The notes beneath the pieces were generated by a model, which saw nothing but the letters and a program-made list of their open reading frames with translations, ran no database searches and was not told the DNA's origin. From positions 1 through 31,160 of the forward strand of contig JAYMTF010000722.1 in assembly GCA_036897485.1 (NCBI GenBank): a stretch of DNA of 31,160 bases. Direction: 5' to 3'. Shown piece by piece: positions 1 to 11,064 of the stretch (position 1 is the stretch's first letter; each line of letters opens with the position of its first letter). The DNA is from Pelargonium nanum (taxonomy: Eukaryota; Streptophyta; Magnoliopsida; Geraniales; Geraniaceae). Both the position numbers and the translations under genes were made by a program.

Positions 1-57
1 CATTTTGGGACAAAAAATTTAGACAAACAAGACACTCATTTTGGGACGGAGGGAGTA
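1..57. mobile_element. Stowaway-like MITE, right end (truncated by window edge)
   Basis: The stretch ends in GGGACGGAGGGAG followed by TA. Read on the other strand this is CTCCCTCCGTCCC, the well-known terminal inverted repeat of plant Stowaway (Tc1/mariner-type) MITEs, which duplicate TA on insertion. A second partial copy of the subterminal motif (cattttggga) opens the window. The left terminus lies outside the window, so size and family are not determinable. Confidence 0.7.
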
Positions 58-870
58 CTTGTTATATTTAGGGGTAAATACACAAATCTTCTCTGCAGTA
101 ATTTAAAAATCCACAATACAAGACTCTCTTAAAATATTTGTCTACAACAATTAACTACGTTAATGACCGAAAGTTTTGCAATTTTAGTCACTTGATTAAA
201 AAAAGCTATTAAACCCTTCATTTAATTTTGAATTTTCAAATGATAGTATTTATTTGTATTTGTGAAAAAAAACAAATAGTATTTTACAAGGTGTAATCTC
301 TTTTTTCTCCATGAGCCTAGAACCTCACCTACATGGCTACATCCTTGCCAAGGTAGAGAGGTTAAAGAAAAGATGATCGAGCTCAAAATTGTCACCCTCA
401 TGGGAGGAAACAAACTCTTAGTAGGTCCTCCCAACTTAGTAACTTACACCAAGATGAATGGTCCTATGAAAGCCAATATTTTCCCCTCATCTCACCGGAC
501 TAAGAGGTGTGGGGAAACCGAGAGCTGGAGATCATGTTTTAGCATATAAAATGAGCAATGATACCTACCATCCAAGTTCTATCACTACAACTTGGGACAC
601 GTCAAGACACCCCATGGTACCATGGTAGGAGCAGGGAGGAACCTCCCAGAGAGGTTAAAAGCCAAGAAGTTGAGAATAACCCCATGGTTATCCAAACTAA
701 GTGATGGTCTTTGAAAGTTTCAGGATCAAATGGTCTCAATCCGGGTAGCAAGGGGATGAACTCAACCTTCCAACAAAAACTCTTTGTTTGATCATCAAGA
801 TGGTTCTCGTTTACCCTCGAATCAAATTTCATAACATCTCCTACAATGAGTATAACAATTTCATAGACTA
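58..870. other. Intergenic, degenerate; no gene
   Basis: No convincing coding exon is seen. Short open frames here lack family motifs. The part from about 560 to 870 is probably the 5' side of the decayed gag region described next, but I cannot align it to a domain by eye. Confidence 0.4.
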
Positions 871-1170
871 TAACAAGCTTTGTTATCCGAATGAAAATGC
901 CTATTGTTAATGATGTCACACGTTTCAAGATCTTCGCTTACACCCTTAAAGGATTAGCCTAAACATAATACAACAACCTCTAAAATAGCTTCATCATGCC
1001 CTAGAACCAATTCATGAGACAACGACTTTATTAGGAGAACTTCTCAATAGAAAAATGGCAATTGAGAAGCCAAAGAGTTTGGAGAATGTGCTAAGGATGA
1101 TCTGTCAAGGCCGAGGAGATGCTAGAAAGAGCCAAACACACCATCATGAGGGAAAATGATATAATGAACT
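870..1170 (+). pseudogene. Ty3/gypsy-type gag remnant
   Basis: Reading + from about 912 gives DVTRFKIFAYTLKGLA, a stop, T, a stop, YNNL, then NSFIMP and NQFMRQ. This follows the plant retrotransposon gag pattern (F...L.G.A..WY..L...SI.S...L...F...F). The tryptophan before YNNL is replaced by a stop and several other stops interrupt the frame, so the copy is dead. No LTRs, protease or reverse transcriptase were recognised nearby. Identification rests on one short motif, so gag is likely rather than certain. Confidence 0.45.
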
Positions 1171-1500
1171 ATTATTTTATAAGATAGGACAAGGAAGGAA
1201 AACGAGACAATTTTTAAGTTCACTGTTTTTAATACCACATAAAAGAAAATGCTAAAAAATGTCTTGCATATGATAATCGCCCCCCTCCCATGAAAATAAC
1301 TTCCGGAGAGAAGATGGAGAACAAAAATCACTTTTGGTGCAAGCAAAATTATTATTTATATATCAAAAAAAACTATTTCACCATTTTATAGAACAAGGCC
1401 AATCAATCATTATCGAATAGCCCAAATAATTTTACCAATCATCTTGGTGTTGACCTCCCGTTGACCCAACACTAATTCTATTTTTTACTATTAATCTAAA
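1171..1500. other. Probable promoter region of the PHD-homeodomain gene
   Basis: AT-rich non-coding DNA upstream of the inferred leader exon. A TATA-like stretch (TTATATATC) lies near 1353-1361, but the distance to the unknown transcription start cannot be judged, so no core promoter is assigned with confidence. Confidence 0.3.
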
Positions 1501-1811
1501 AAAAATTTAAAACAATTTCCTCTTTCGGCGACAGATTTAAAGTACGAGAAAAACCGAAGCTTGAGCGAAGAAGAAGAGTACTAGTCCTCGCAGCCCAATC
1601 AGATTCATCACAGTGCGATGCTCTGATATTGTTGTGATGAAATAAGAGAGAGCCGACCGGTGACCGTTGTGTCAGTCATGGGAACAGATCAATCAATCAA
1701 TCAATAACACACGACCAAGACCCAGATTTCAAATTCCAAATCAACGATCAAAATGAGCTCTATGAACTCTCAGTTTCAAGATCCTTGCTCGAAAGCTTAA
1801 CACTTTTTGAG
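1500..1811 (+). other. Inferred non-coding leader exon with upstream ORFs
   Basis: GC content is higher than in flanking DNA, and the stretch ends in a good donor (TTTTGAG|GTAATT, exon end 1811). The next acceptor that serves the gene is at 3700. The leader carries four short upstream ORFs: 1618-1626 (2 codons), 1637-1645 (2 codons), 1678-1707 (9 codons) and 1753-1800 (15 codons, ending 11 bases before the donor). Such upstream ORFs often reduce translation of the main frame. The 5' boundary is only approximate. Confidence 0.5.
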
Positions 1812-3700
1812 GTAATTTCTCTACATTCCAGTTTTTTCCTTCCTTATTATGTACACTTGTGTGCAAATTTCAATGTCTTGTGTTGTTTTTTTTCCTCTTT
1901 GGTGTGGAACTTGGGCAATATAGTCTTCTGGGTTTGTGTTGAAATTGCCATTTTCAACTTGTTTTGATGATCTGTATTTAGTATTGTAGTTGATCAATGA
2001 GGGGTCATATTTAAGTTTTGTAATTTACCTAATTTACTTTGATGGGTAATTGTAATCTGAGTTTTTGGTTAATCTTCATTGAGGTTTACCAGTGTAGAGT
2101 TTGAGAAAAGCCATATCTTGTGACATTAATTTTGATCGAATGTACAAATAGGGACACCGACTTTTAGTTTGTACAAATGAGGATGTGAACTACAATTAAT
2201 TATCCAATTGAGGCAATTGTTCAAATCAGTTAAGTTGGTACATTGAGTTTTAGTTATATGTCACATATATGATGATTTGTCAATTATGAATGGCACCAAC
2301 TTATGATGATGTGGCATAGTAAGACTATTTTTTTGAGATTAATGAAGTTAAAAAATGGAATTGGCGACAATGGATATATTTAGGGGAATCACGCAAGTTT
2401 CATGTGACTTCAAACACCTTGTTATACTTGCCACACTCATCATCAAACATTAATTGACCTACTTAATCGATTTGAATGACCCAACTATATGAATCCTAAT
2501 CGTTTACTTCCTATTGTACATTTATTCAAAGTTCACGTCCCATCTTTTCTCTTAGAGTTTTTACCTATTTTTGGTTGTTGTAGAAATGATTATAGATTGT
2601 GTTAGTTGACATAATTCAGCACATAGGATGCTCACTTTCAAATTTAATTACTTCGGGGTATGTAATGAGTAGTAGCTGTCATGATGATTGGTCTCGGTTT
2701 AGTGTTAGGTTCCATAATGTTTTGAGTGAATTGTTTAGGTATTCCAGGAGAAACCGGTTTGGATCGCATCAATTGTTGCGAATTTGCTGTATGTTTGTTG
2801 TTTTGAAGAATGGAGTTGTTCGAGCAAAAAATAGACGAATAATGCACTTTAAGAATTAATCTTGTATTGTGCGTGTGTAACCAACAAATTTTCTTAGATA
2901 TTTGATTCTTAATTTTGGTTGGGGTTTTGTGTTCCTTATATGTTAAGCAGTTTTGTATTCGTAGAAGTATAAATTGTTGGCATCCTGCAGGTTTATGGAA
3001 TTTATTTCAGATTTATGAAACTTGAAAAAATGGGATGCAAGAGCAAGCTGTCAGTAACTAATTTAGGATCAGGTCGTAATTTCTTTGCAATAAGTGCCTG
3101 AGATGATGGTTTGGCTCTGGCATACTGCATTTATTACAATGCTCGAAAATCGAAGTCCTGATTTGTGTACCACAAATGCATTGTGCCTATAACTTGTTGT
3201 TTGTGACTGTAACTTCTGATGCTAATCAACAAAACTGCTCATGTCGTGACTCTTAATAAATCTACTTTGTATTTGCCTTATTTTTCTTTTCTTTCCATTC
3301 CAATACATTAAACGAGTGATTGGTCATTTAAGTTACCAAATCAAACTTGAGTAACTTCTCTTATGAATTTTCAATTGGATATCTAAGTGATTCTTCTGCT
3401 TTCATCTTATGACTGTATGCCTTCACTAACTTTTATAGGGCTTTTTGAATCTGTGTTTCAAATTGATTGAATATGGTTGTCTCTTTTTCAAGAGAACAAC
3501 TGTCTTGTTTGATGTATTGTTTGTGACACATAAGAAGTTAGAGATAAACTGTTAAAACTCTAAAACTACTTTTTCTTCTTCGTTTACTATGGCAAGGCTG
3601 TAAATAGTAATACTATACTTAGGTTAAATAAAATAGATTTTGAGTATCTTCATATGTAATTACTTACCCATAGTTTGCCTATATTTCAGTATTGTAACAG
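1812..3700 (+). other. Leader intron (about 1.9 kb)
   Basis: AT-rich sequence between the inferred leader donor and the acceptor just before the start-codon exon (TTGTAACAG|GAATCAG). No recognisable domain or transposon was seen. An extra small leader exon near 2992-3075 (after CATCCTGCAG) is possible but unsupported. Confidence 0.4.
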
Positions 3701-3708
3701 GAATCAGA

Positions 3709-6700
3709 ATGCGTGGTGGTGAAAAGAAATTAATCCACAAAGATTCCAGTAGATCTAGTCTTCTAGAGACCAGCACTGAGCCTGATCTCCCAGCTTCACA
3801 ATTGAAAAGAGCTGTTGATAAGAGGTCTATTTTAAAAAGCAAACCAAAATCTAAAGCTAATGTAAGTACGGCATTGTTAAAGAACAGAGAGGCAGGGAGC
3901 AAAATATTGCTCAGTAAAAAGATTCTGAATAAAGCACTTGATAAGAAGTCATCCAAGAAGCGTAGTACCTTGAAGTTGAAGCTTCAAGGTGAAAAATCTT
4001 CTTTTATTAGCCCTAAAGGGAATGCAACAGATGCTGATGGCGACGTAAAACTTGGGAAACTAAAGAGAAGAAAGAGGAAGAAAAAGAAAAAACAAAGGGA
4101 TAATGTGGAGCCAGATGAACCTTCACGTTTGCAAAGGAGAGCAAGGTACCTGTTGATCAAAATGAAGCTGGAGCAGAATCTTATTGATGCTTATTCTGGA
4201 GAAGGTTGGAAAGGTCAGAGGTATGGAAAATTTGTATTTTTCTTTTTATAAAAGAATTTTTTTTCATAGAAACAGTATTCTCGAGCCTTCAAATCACTGT
4301 CAATCTGTACATGTCTGCCTTTTGTGACGATGTGAGGACTACTACCTTATGCGTTATCTTAAAGTACACTGTTAGGAGAGCCTCTGATAGAAATATTATT
4401 TACTTGAAACTGAGATTATGAGCCAATATGCAGTGAATGCTCTTTAACTGACGATCCCTAGACCGGTTCACACAATTAGATGATTCCTAAGTTCAATAAA
4501 ATAACTGGAAATGAAATTCGTGATAGGTGGGTGGGTGCTTGTAGGCTTGGTGAAGTCTGTTTCTGACATGCAAATGCTCTATTTTTGAATTCCTTATTTG
4601 TTTGAAGGAATATGAATGTTACTCCATACATAAGCCAATAAACTAAAGAGTTTAGATGGAACTGAAAGGTAACAAAATCAACTGATTAATATTCATCATA
4701 TGTAACATCAATATGGATAGATGGTAAAAACTAAATACTGAAAATTTAGTGCAAAGTTATGAAAATTGCTTGATGTTTACTTGTGAATACTCTAGTTTCA
4801 AATATCTCCCAACTGGCATCCTGCTGATTGTCGGTGTTTGTTTAGAAATAATCTCAGTCTCCCTGTGTGAGAAACAAAAATATACCCCAGTGATGAACCA
4901 TATAGACAAGGCCACAAGGGCCATAAGCATTTCTTGTGAAGAGTGGCAAAAATAGTCTTCGTCCACTTTCCATTCATCTCTAGGTTTTTCATTTGAACTG
5001 ATTTTATGTAAGTAAACAGTTATTTATTTAAATTGAAGGGGATATATTCCAAGCTTATCTAATTTTTTGCGCATTTCTGTGAATTTCTATCACAGTCGAG
5101 AAAAGATTAGACCAGAAAAAGAACTTCAGAGAGCAAATAAGCAGATATTGCAGTGTAAACTTGGACTTCGTGAGGCAATTCGCCAGCTGGATTTGCTTAG
5201 TTCAGTCGGATGCATCGAAGACTCTGTGATTGCTCCAGACGGTTCTGTTTACCACGAACACGTAAGACACTATACCACTACACTATATGCTAAAGATAGG
5301 TGACTGAAAGGGCTGTTTCAAATCCTAAAACTTGTGCTTGTGCTAGCTGTTTTTAGGAATATATGTTAGTATGTGAATCTAATAATAAGAAGCAAGGAAT
5401 GCTTGTGAAAATTGATGGAGGCATGAGAGAAATTTTCACACATTATCATAATCTAGTGAAAATCTCTCTCTCTCAATCTCTTTTTTTTTTTAGCTGGGCA
5501 ACTATGATTTGATAAAATCTGGAGGTTCAGCTACCCAGTCAGCTAGTCTAGGCCAATTTCGCTTTGACAATCTGCAATTCTTCAGCTGCATCTTTCAGAC
5601 AGTGTCAGTGTTTAACTTTCATGTTCATCCTTTGTTATATTAGATATTCTGTGCAAAATGCAAGCTGCGCGAAGCTTTCCCAGATAATGACATAATTCTT
5701 TGTGATGGAACATGCAATTGTGCTTTCCACCAAAAATGTCTTGATCCTCCATTGGAAACTGAAAATAGTAAGTTTCTATTAAATTACTTTTCTAATGTAG
5801 TTGTACCGAATTTTGAATGAAGTAGTTACTTTTTGGAAATGCCTAATTATAATTGATATTTTATAGTTCCTCTAGAAGATCAGGGCTGGTTTTGTAAATT
5901 TTGCGACTGTAAGATGGAAATACTAGAAGCAATGAATGCACATCTTGGCACCCACTTTTCTGTGGATAGTAATTGGCAGGTTCGTTTCTGTAGAAACCTT
6001 CTAGAGTCTTATGTTTGATTTCCTTACTTTTTTCCTTGGTTAATCTAAATGTTATTTCTCCATGGATCAGGATATTTTTAGTGAAGAAGCTGCTTTTCCA
6101 GATGGTGTGAGTGGATTACTAAACTCAGAGGAACAATGGCCGTCTGATGATTCGGAAGATGACGATTATAATCCTGAGAGGAGGGAGAACAGTGCCAACA
6201 TCAGTGGGGAAGGCAACAATGGCAATGCATCAGAGGATACAAGCAGTTCCACCAGCTTAAGTTGGTCTTTAGATGGTGAAGTTTTTTCAGAATCCAGAAG
6301 GTTGGAGGAGGGATTGGACTCTAAAAACCATTCTTTTGAAAGCAATGCAGATTATGATGATCCCACTGATGGGGAAGTTGTTTCTGGCCGTAGACAACGA
6401 AGAGCTGTTGATTACAAGAAGTTGTATGATGTGAGTATCTCATAATTCTGGACTGTTCAAATGTTGATTAAACGGTTTGCTGAGAAACTGAAAGTAGATA
6501 ATTTGTGGTGGATAGGTATGGAAGCGACCTTGAGGATTATGTGTAACAGATTCAATAATTTAATTTCTAGCTGCATATATTAGGCGCGTTTCAAGGGAAA
6601 TAAATAGAGGTTTAGTTATCATGTATTTGATCTAGGATGTTGCAGGAACTCTGCCGCTGAGTTACTCTTTAATTCCAATGGAAGGGCAAAGACAGAAAAA

Positions 6701-8003
6701 GGAAATAGCTACAAAAAGGAACTAAAAACTTAGCTTGTACCATCCTTGTACCTGAAATCAGCAGTAGAGTATCATGATGCTATCTTGATTGGAAACATTC
6801 AAGTTTGCAAGGCCATGACTGCTTGACTAATGCAATTATGCAACGCAGAAGGTGCTTTTAGATGTAGAGTTGATAATTTCCATGCATATCATGCTATTAA
6901 TCATCTTAAGTCCAAAATCTACTGGGAAAGCATAATAGTGTAGAGACTTTGCTGCACTATAAGTGATTATTTTACTGGATATGTGACCTGTGTAAGGTTC
7001 ATACATTCTTCATATGACTTTTCCCATGTTAGAGTGTCCTGGAGCTATAACCATACAAGTGCCTTGTTGGTATATGGGTACCATGGAGTGAAGTGAAGAC
7101 ACGGTAACAAAGTTCAGCTTTTTATTATGTAATTTCATGTCATTGCTTCTTTTTTTCCTGATAGGAAATGTTTGGGAAGGATGCTCCTGTGTACGAACAA
7201 GTTAGTGAAGACGAGGACTGGGGTCCTGCTAAAAGAAGGCGCAAAGAGAAAGAGTCTGATGCAGCCAGCACTCTTATGACTCTCTATGAAAGCAAGAAAA
7301 AAATTCCAAATATGGAAGCCATGGAAGCAAATAAGAAGCCTCCTTCCGACCCACATAGGCGAAGGCCCTTTTTCAGAATTCCCTCCAATGCAGTAGAGGT
7401 AATAGGAAATCTTTTTAACTACATAAAAGTGAAATAATCAGAGCATTAATGTTGGTTTTTCTATTTCACTTTCATCTCATTGTACTGTTTATGTACCGTA
7501 TCAGAAGCTGCGCCAAGTGTTCGCTGACAATGAACTGCCCTCCAAAGTTGTCAAGGAGAATCTTTCAAAAGAATTGGGTATTGAACTTGAGAAGGTAAAT
7601 TAAATTGTTATTAGTATCAAAAACAGTATTAAGTTGTTAAGTATTTTTCATAATATAAATATAGTCATATGAAAACAGATCTTCAAATGTTTTCAGCCAC
7701 TAGATAATTATGCATTTAGCTCCACCCTAGCTCGTGTACTAACCAAGCAAATGATTTTTTAGATTTTATATTCCTTGAAGTGTAAAGAAATATTAATTTG
7801 ATGAAAAAGGAAGTCAGTACATTAAGCATCTACGTAGGCTACTAGATACAAGCAGGCTTTGGATATCCTCTTACCTATGTTGGCTGGCATTAGTGTTTGG
7901 TTGCCAAATGAATGGTGTAAAGTAAATTAGGTGGAATTTGGCAGGAGATATAGTTGGGGAATGACATGGTATCATAAAAAATGTTTTATTCCTCTTCCAT
8001 TTA

Positions 8004-8052
<49 letters not shown>

Positions 8053-9648
8053 TTTTGTTTCTTACCCATAAGTTCAATGCTTAGGTTAGCAAATGGTTCA
8101 AGAATGCACGGTACATGTCCCTCAAAACCAGAAAGGTGAGCTGCTACTCCATATTCTTCCTCTTTCTGGACTTTATATGGCTTCCAGTCATGTATCTACA
8201 ATCAAGGGATTTCTTTTCAGAACTAAAAGCTTTCAGTTGTCCTATTCAAAATCCTATCAAAACAGAATGACTATTTTTATATTATTTTCGTTGAAGCTAA
8301 TCCCTGGGAAGTGAAAGTTCTCTGGAATTTTGTGATCCTGCATAGCAATAACTCTTATTTATTATGAATTCCCCTTGAACAGGTGGAGGGAGTAAACGGA
8401 GACCAACACCTTACCAATAACAGTATTAGAACCTTGAGGTGTTCAAATTTTGAGGCTAAGAATAGAAAAGTGTCTGATTCTGTGTCATCGAAGGTCGCCT
8501 CTACAGAGACTGAGGTCCATACTCCAAAGAATTTGGAAAGGGTATGTCAGAAGAAGTCGTTAAACAGTACGAATAGAAAGCATAGAACTTCACTTGAGTC
8601 ACCTGCCAATAGCAATCAGGTATTTCCATTTCTTAGAGTCCTTGCTCTCTTACTATTATCTTCATCTGGTAACCTCAAAATGATTTCAAATTCGGCAAAT
8701 GATGATGATTCTTAAGGCCTTTAGAGTATAATTTGCAATGTAATTTATTGAAAATCATCTCCAAATGCGAAGACTGCAAACAAACAAACGAAAAAAGAAA
8801 AAAGAAGGCACTTGTTTTTGTGGAGTAGTTAAGAATGGCTACATAAGAGCTGTTGAAAAGTATTATGATTGCGATAAGAACTTGGAGGGCATTCACACTT
8901 GGTTGGCTTGAGGTGACAAACAAGTTTAGATGGTTGAAATTTTGGATCTGTCATCTGCATTACAGAACTCCTATTGGTGATTGAATCTAATCTGTTTTTC
9001 ATTTGAATGTGTATCGTGACTTGACGCCTGTCAATATGTGCACGCGTTCTTTAGTAACCAAGGAAACCTCATGAACATTTCAGTTAGTTTTCATGATTAC
9101 TAACAAGACATGTAGAAATGTGTTCTTACTTCACATATCATTGGTGGGAAAATTGAGTTTGTTACTTATTCCTCTCAATTCTTTTTTTCTTTCTCGATTC
9201 CCACTCATTCCTAGCTCAGTTTGAGACACGAAGCACGTTTTCTTTTTCTTTCCAACTTTATGTCATGCTGAATCAAGGAAGGTTGACAGTTTAGTTACTG
9301 ATCACTGAGGAATTCCATAGATATATGTAATTGTGACTTACAACACAATGTGTTGATGTTATATTACTTGGTGGATTTCAGGTGATTTTGGAGTTGAGTG
9401 ATGACATCAGCTTGAAGAAGCTTTTGAAAGAAAAAACTAAAGAGAAGAAAACGAAGGTCAACATTGTTGGCGGCTCCAAAGAGATGGAACTGGAAATGGA
9501 GAGACTCAGTAGAGCCCGGAATAGGTTAGAAAATCTGAAGCAGAAATTACTAAGATTTAAGATTGAGAAAGGCAAGAAGAAGTCCAAAAAAACATATGAA
9601 CAGTCCATAATATATGTACCGATAGCGGAGCTAAGAGAGAAAGTTTGA
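3709..9648 (+). CDS. HAT3.1: PHD-finger homeodomain transcription factor (HAT3.1/PRHA family)
   Basis: Coding exons: 3709-4220, 5096-5261, 5644-5767, 5867-5979, 6071-6430, 7165-7398, 7505-7594, 8085-8135, 8383-8619 and 9382-9648. All joins have GT-AG borders and stay in phase, giving 717 aa, close to the roughly 720 aa of Arabidopsis HAT3.1. The start is the first ATG after the acceptor at 3700. Residues 120-160 hold a Lys/Arg-rich nuclear-localisation-like run. A PHD finger spans about 229-280 (Cys229, 232, 246, 250, His255, Cys258, 277, 280), followed by acidic Ser/Asp/Glu-rich sequence. A divergent homeodomain spans about 490-550, with WFKNAR in the recognition helix (Trp537, Phe538, Asn540, Arg542). 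A Lys/Leu-rich probable coiled coil spans about 635-700. Known family role: nuclear DNA binding and histone-tail reading. The frame appears intact. HAT3.1 versus PRHA subgroup is inferred from length and domain order. Confidence 0.92.
8004..8051. repeat. (ATT)16 microsatellite
   Basis: About sixteen uninterrupted ATT units lie in the intron before the 51-base homeodomain exon and end only 33 bases before that exon's 3' splice site (acceptor AG at 8083-8084). Confidence 0.95.
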
Positions 9649-9868
9649 GATGCTAAAACCCTTTTTTTATTCTTTGCACAGAATAGATTTCTAAATATTA
9701 GAAAAATGTATTACAAACTTTCTTTTTGGTATAATAACAAGAACATACTCTTCATGTTAGTTTGGTTGAGAACCTCTAAACTATACATTCTCAATAGGGG
9801 AAATTTTTGTTATACTGATCATGTTCTTATATGTTATATGAACAAGGTTAAAGCAAGGAGTTGAGTGT
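9649..9868 (+). other. 3' UTR and downstream of the PHD-homeodomain gene
   Basis: AT-rich sequence after the TGA at 9646-9648. No further exon is visible. The polyadenylation site is probably in the first 100-150 bases but cannot be fixed by eye. Confidence 0.5.
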
Positions 9869-9869
9869 A

Positions 9870-10735
9870 TTTTTTTTTACTCAACCTGATAAGCTTTATT
9901 AATTCAAAACAAGCTCCAAAGGAGTTACATTCAACGTTGGGACCTAAGGTTCAATCCGACCAACTATGCCTGACAAAGAATCAAGCTCCAAAGGAGTTAC
10001 ATTCAATGTTGGGACCTAAGGTTCAATCCGACCAACTATGCCTGACAAAGAATTAGAGGCATGAGGAAGAGCTCGAGCCACATAATTCGCAGACTCACTA
10101 ACAGAAAATAAAACAAAACCAGCAATACTACCCGAGATGAGTCGACGTCTCTCAAAGCCAAACCAAAGGCTCCGGTTGCCTCCCCTTCAATCTGATTCAA
10201 GTGAGCCACTTCCTCCGACTCGATCTCCACTGTGACTTTGTGTCAGCTCCTGTCCACCACCCAAAGGAGCGCCTCCTTCAACACAACCGCCTCAACCCAG
10301 ACGCCCACCAACACCATCTCGAACCACCCACCCTCTCCTGCACCTACCCTCCGAATCAAAAACGCCCCTCGCACGTTCAATTTCAAACGACACCGAGGAG
10401 GAGCCAACCACCCCGCCTCTCGCTCCACCGCCGGCTGCAAAACCCATGTCGACCGAACCTCCAGCACAGTCCCTCCATGAACAGAATGACTGCCTCCCTC
10501 CTACCCTATCCATCCTGACAGCCCGAATCAGCCGGCGAAACTCTCAGTGATCCAACTGTTGTCTCCAGACACTACTCCCTACCAGCTGCCGCACCACACA
10601 AAGCAACTAGCAAACCTTAACTTGCCTTCTAAGACAAGAACTCACCGTCCTAGTGAGAAAGCCCATTTTTTTTTTCCTTGAGCAACCCCTAGGTTGCAAC
10701 CAAGAGCAAACCCTAGTTTTAAGTGAAGATTTGCA
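9870..10735 (-). pseudogene. LINE-type RNase H (RVT_3-like) remnant
   Basis: On the minus strand, frames shifting between about 10470 and 10040 give APPRCRLKLNVRGAF, then FDSEGR and WVVRD, then VLKEALLWVVDRS, a stop and HKVTVEIESEEVAHL, then SESANYVARALPHASNSLSG. This is the order of motifs in plant LINE-derived RNase H domains (LKLNVDGA, VVRD, AEA.AL..AL, ..E.DS..V, R.AN.VAH.LA). Stops and frameshifts show it is dead. A T-tract at 9870-9878 (A-tract on the minus strand) fits a LINE 3' tail. The minus-strand 5' side near 10690-10735 has a CCTAGG-rich stretch that may be the old 5' end. Target-site duplications were not found. Confidence 0.7.
9910..10053. repeat. 72-bp tandem duplication (2 copies)
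   Basis: Copy 1 (9910-9981) and copy 2 (9982-10053) both begin CAAGCTCCAAAGGAGTTACA and end GCCTGACAAAGAAT. By eye they differ at one base (CAACG versus CAATG). The duplication lies in the 3' part of the RNase H remnant and is recent relative to the decay around it. Confidence 0.95.
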
Positions 10736-11064
10736 GGTATTTGAATCTTTCGTTTTCAACAGTCAAAAGAGTTAATTCTTTTCAGCAATGTGTTAAATTT
10801 TCTATTTGCAACTAAATTCCCAACATAAAATCTAAACTAGATAGTAGTAAATTCACATTGTGCAAATATCATTCTTTCATTGTCCCACCACCAACCGAAA
10901 GATTCTGCAAATTCATATATAATCTAACTGTGCTGGAGAAAATTTCACTCCAAAATTTATACAACCTTTGAATTTGAATAATCTGAATCTGAATGTACAT
11001 GATGCACCGATCACTTTATGGACAATTGTCAAAATTTATCACTTGTTGTCTGCCATCTACTGAT
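10736..11064 (-). other. 3' UTR/intergenic between convergent genes
   Basis: AT-rich non-coding DNA downstream of the stop of the minus-strand PHD gene (11065-11067). No exon or motif is evident. Confidence 0.45.

Noticed and set aside
602..928. 108-residue minus-strand open frame, briefly resembling a LINE ORF1 (DUF4283-like) segment
   Set aside because: Only loose W/P/G spacing matched. The overlapping plus strand has a better gag-like motif, so the minus frame is treated as chance.
3660..3956. 98-residue minus-strand frame opposite the first coding exon
   Set aside because: It is the shadow of the real Lys/Ser-rich plus-strand exon, with no start context, domain or splice partners.
7871..8077. 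Minus-strand frame with a long Ile run
   Set aside because: It is translation of the ATT microsatellite, not a protein.
9865..10056. Plus-strand frame with a perfect 24-residue repeat
   Set aside because: The repeat arises because the 72-bp duplication is a multiple of three. The sequence is the antisense of a LINE RNase H remnant.
10201..10518. Overlapping long frames on both strands in a GC-rich patch
   Set aside because: Explained by the decayed RNase H domain on the minus strand. The plus frames are Pro/His/Thr-rich antisense shadows.
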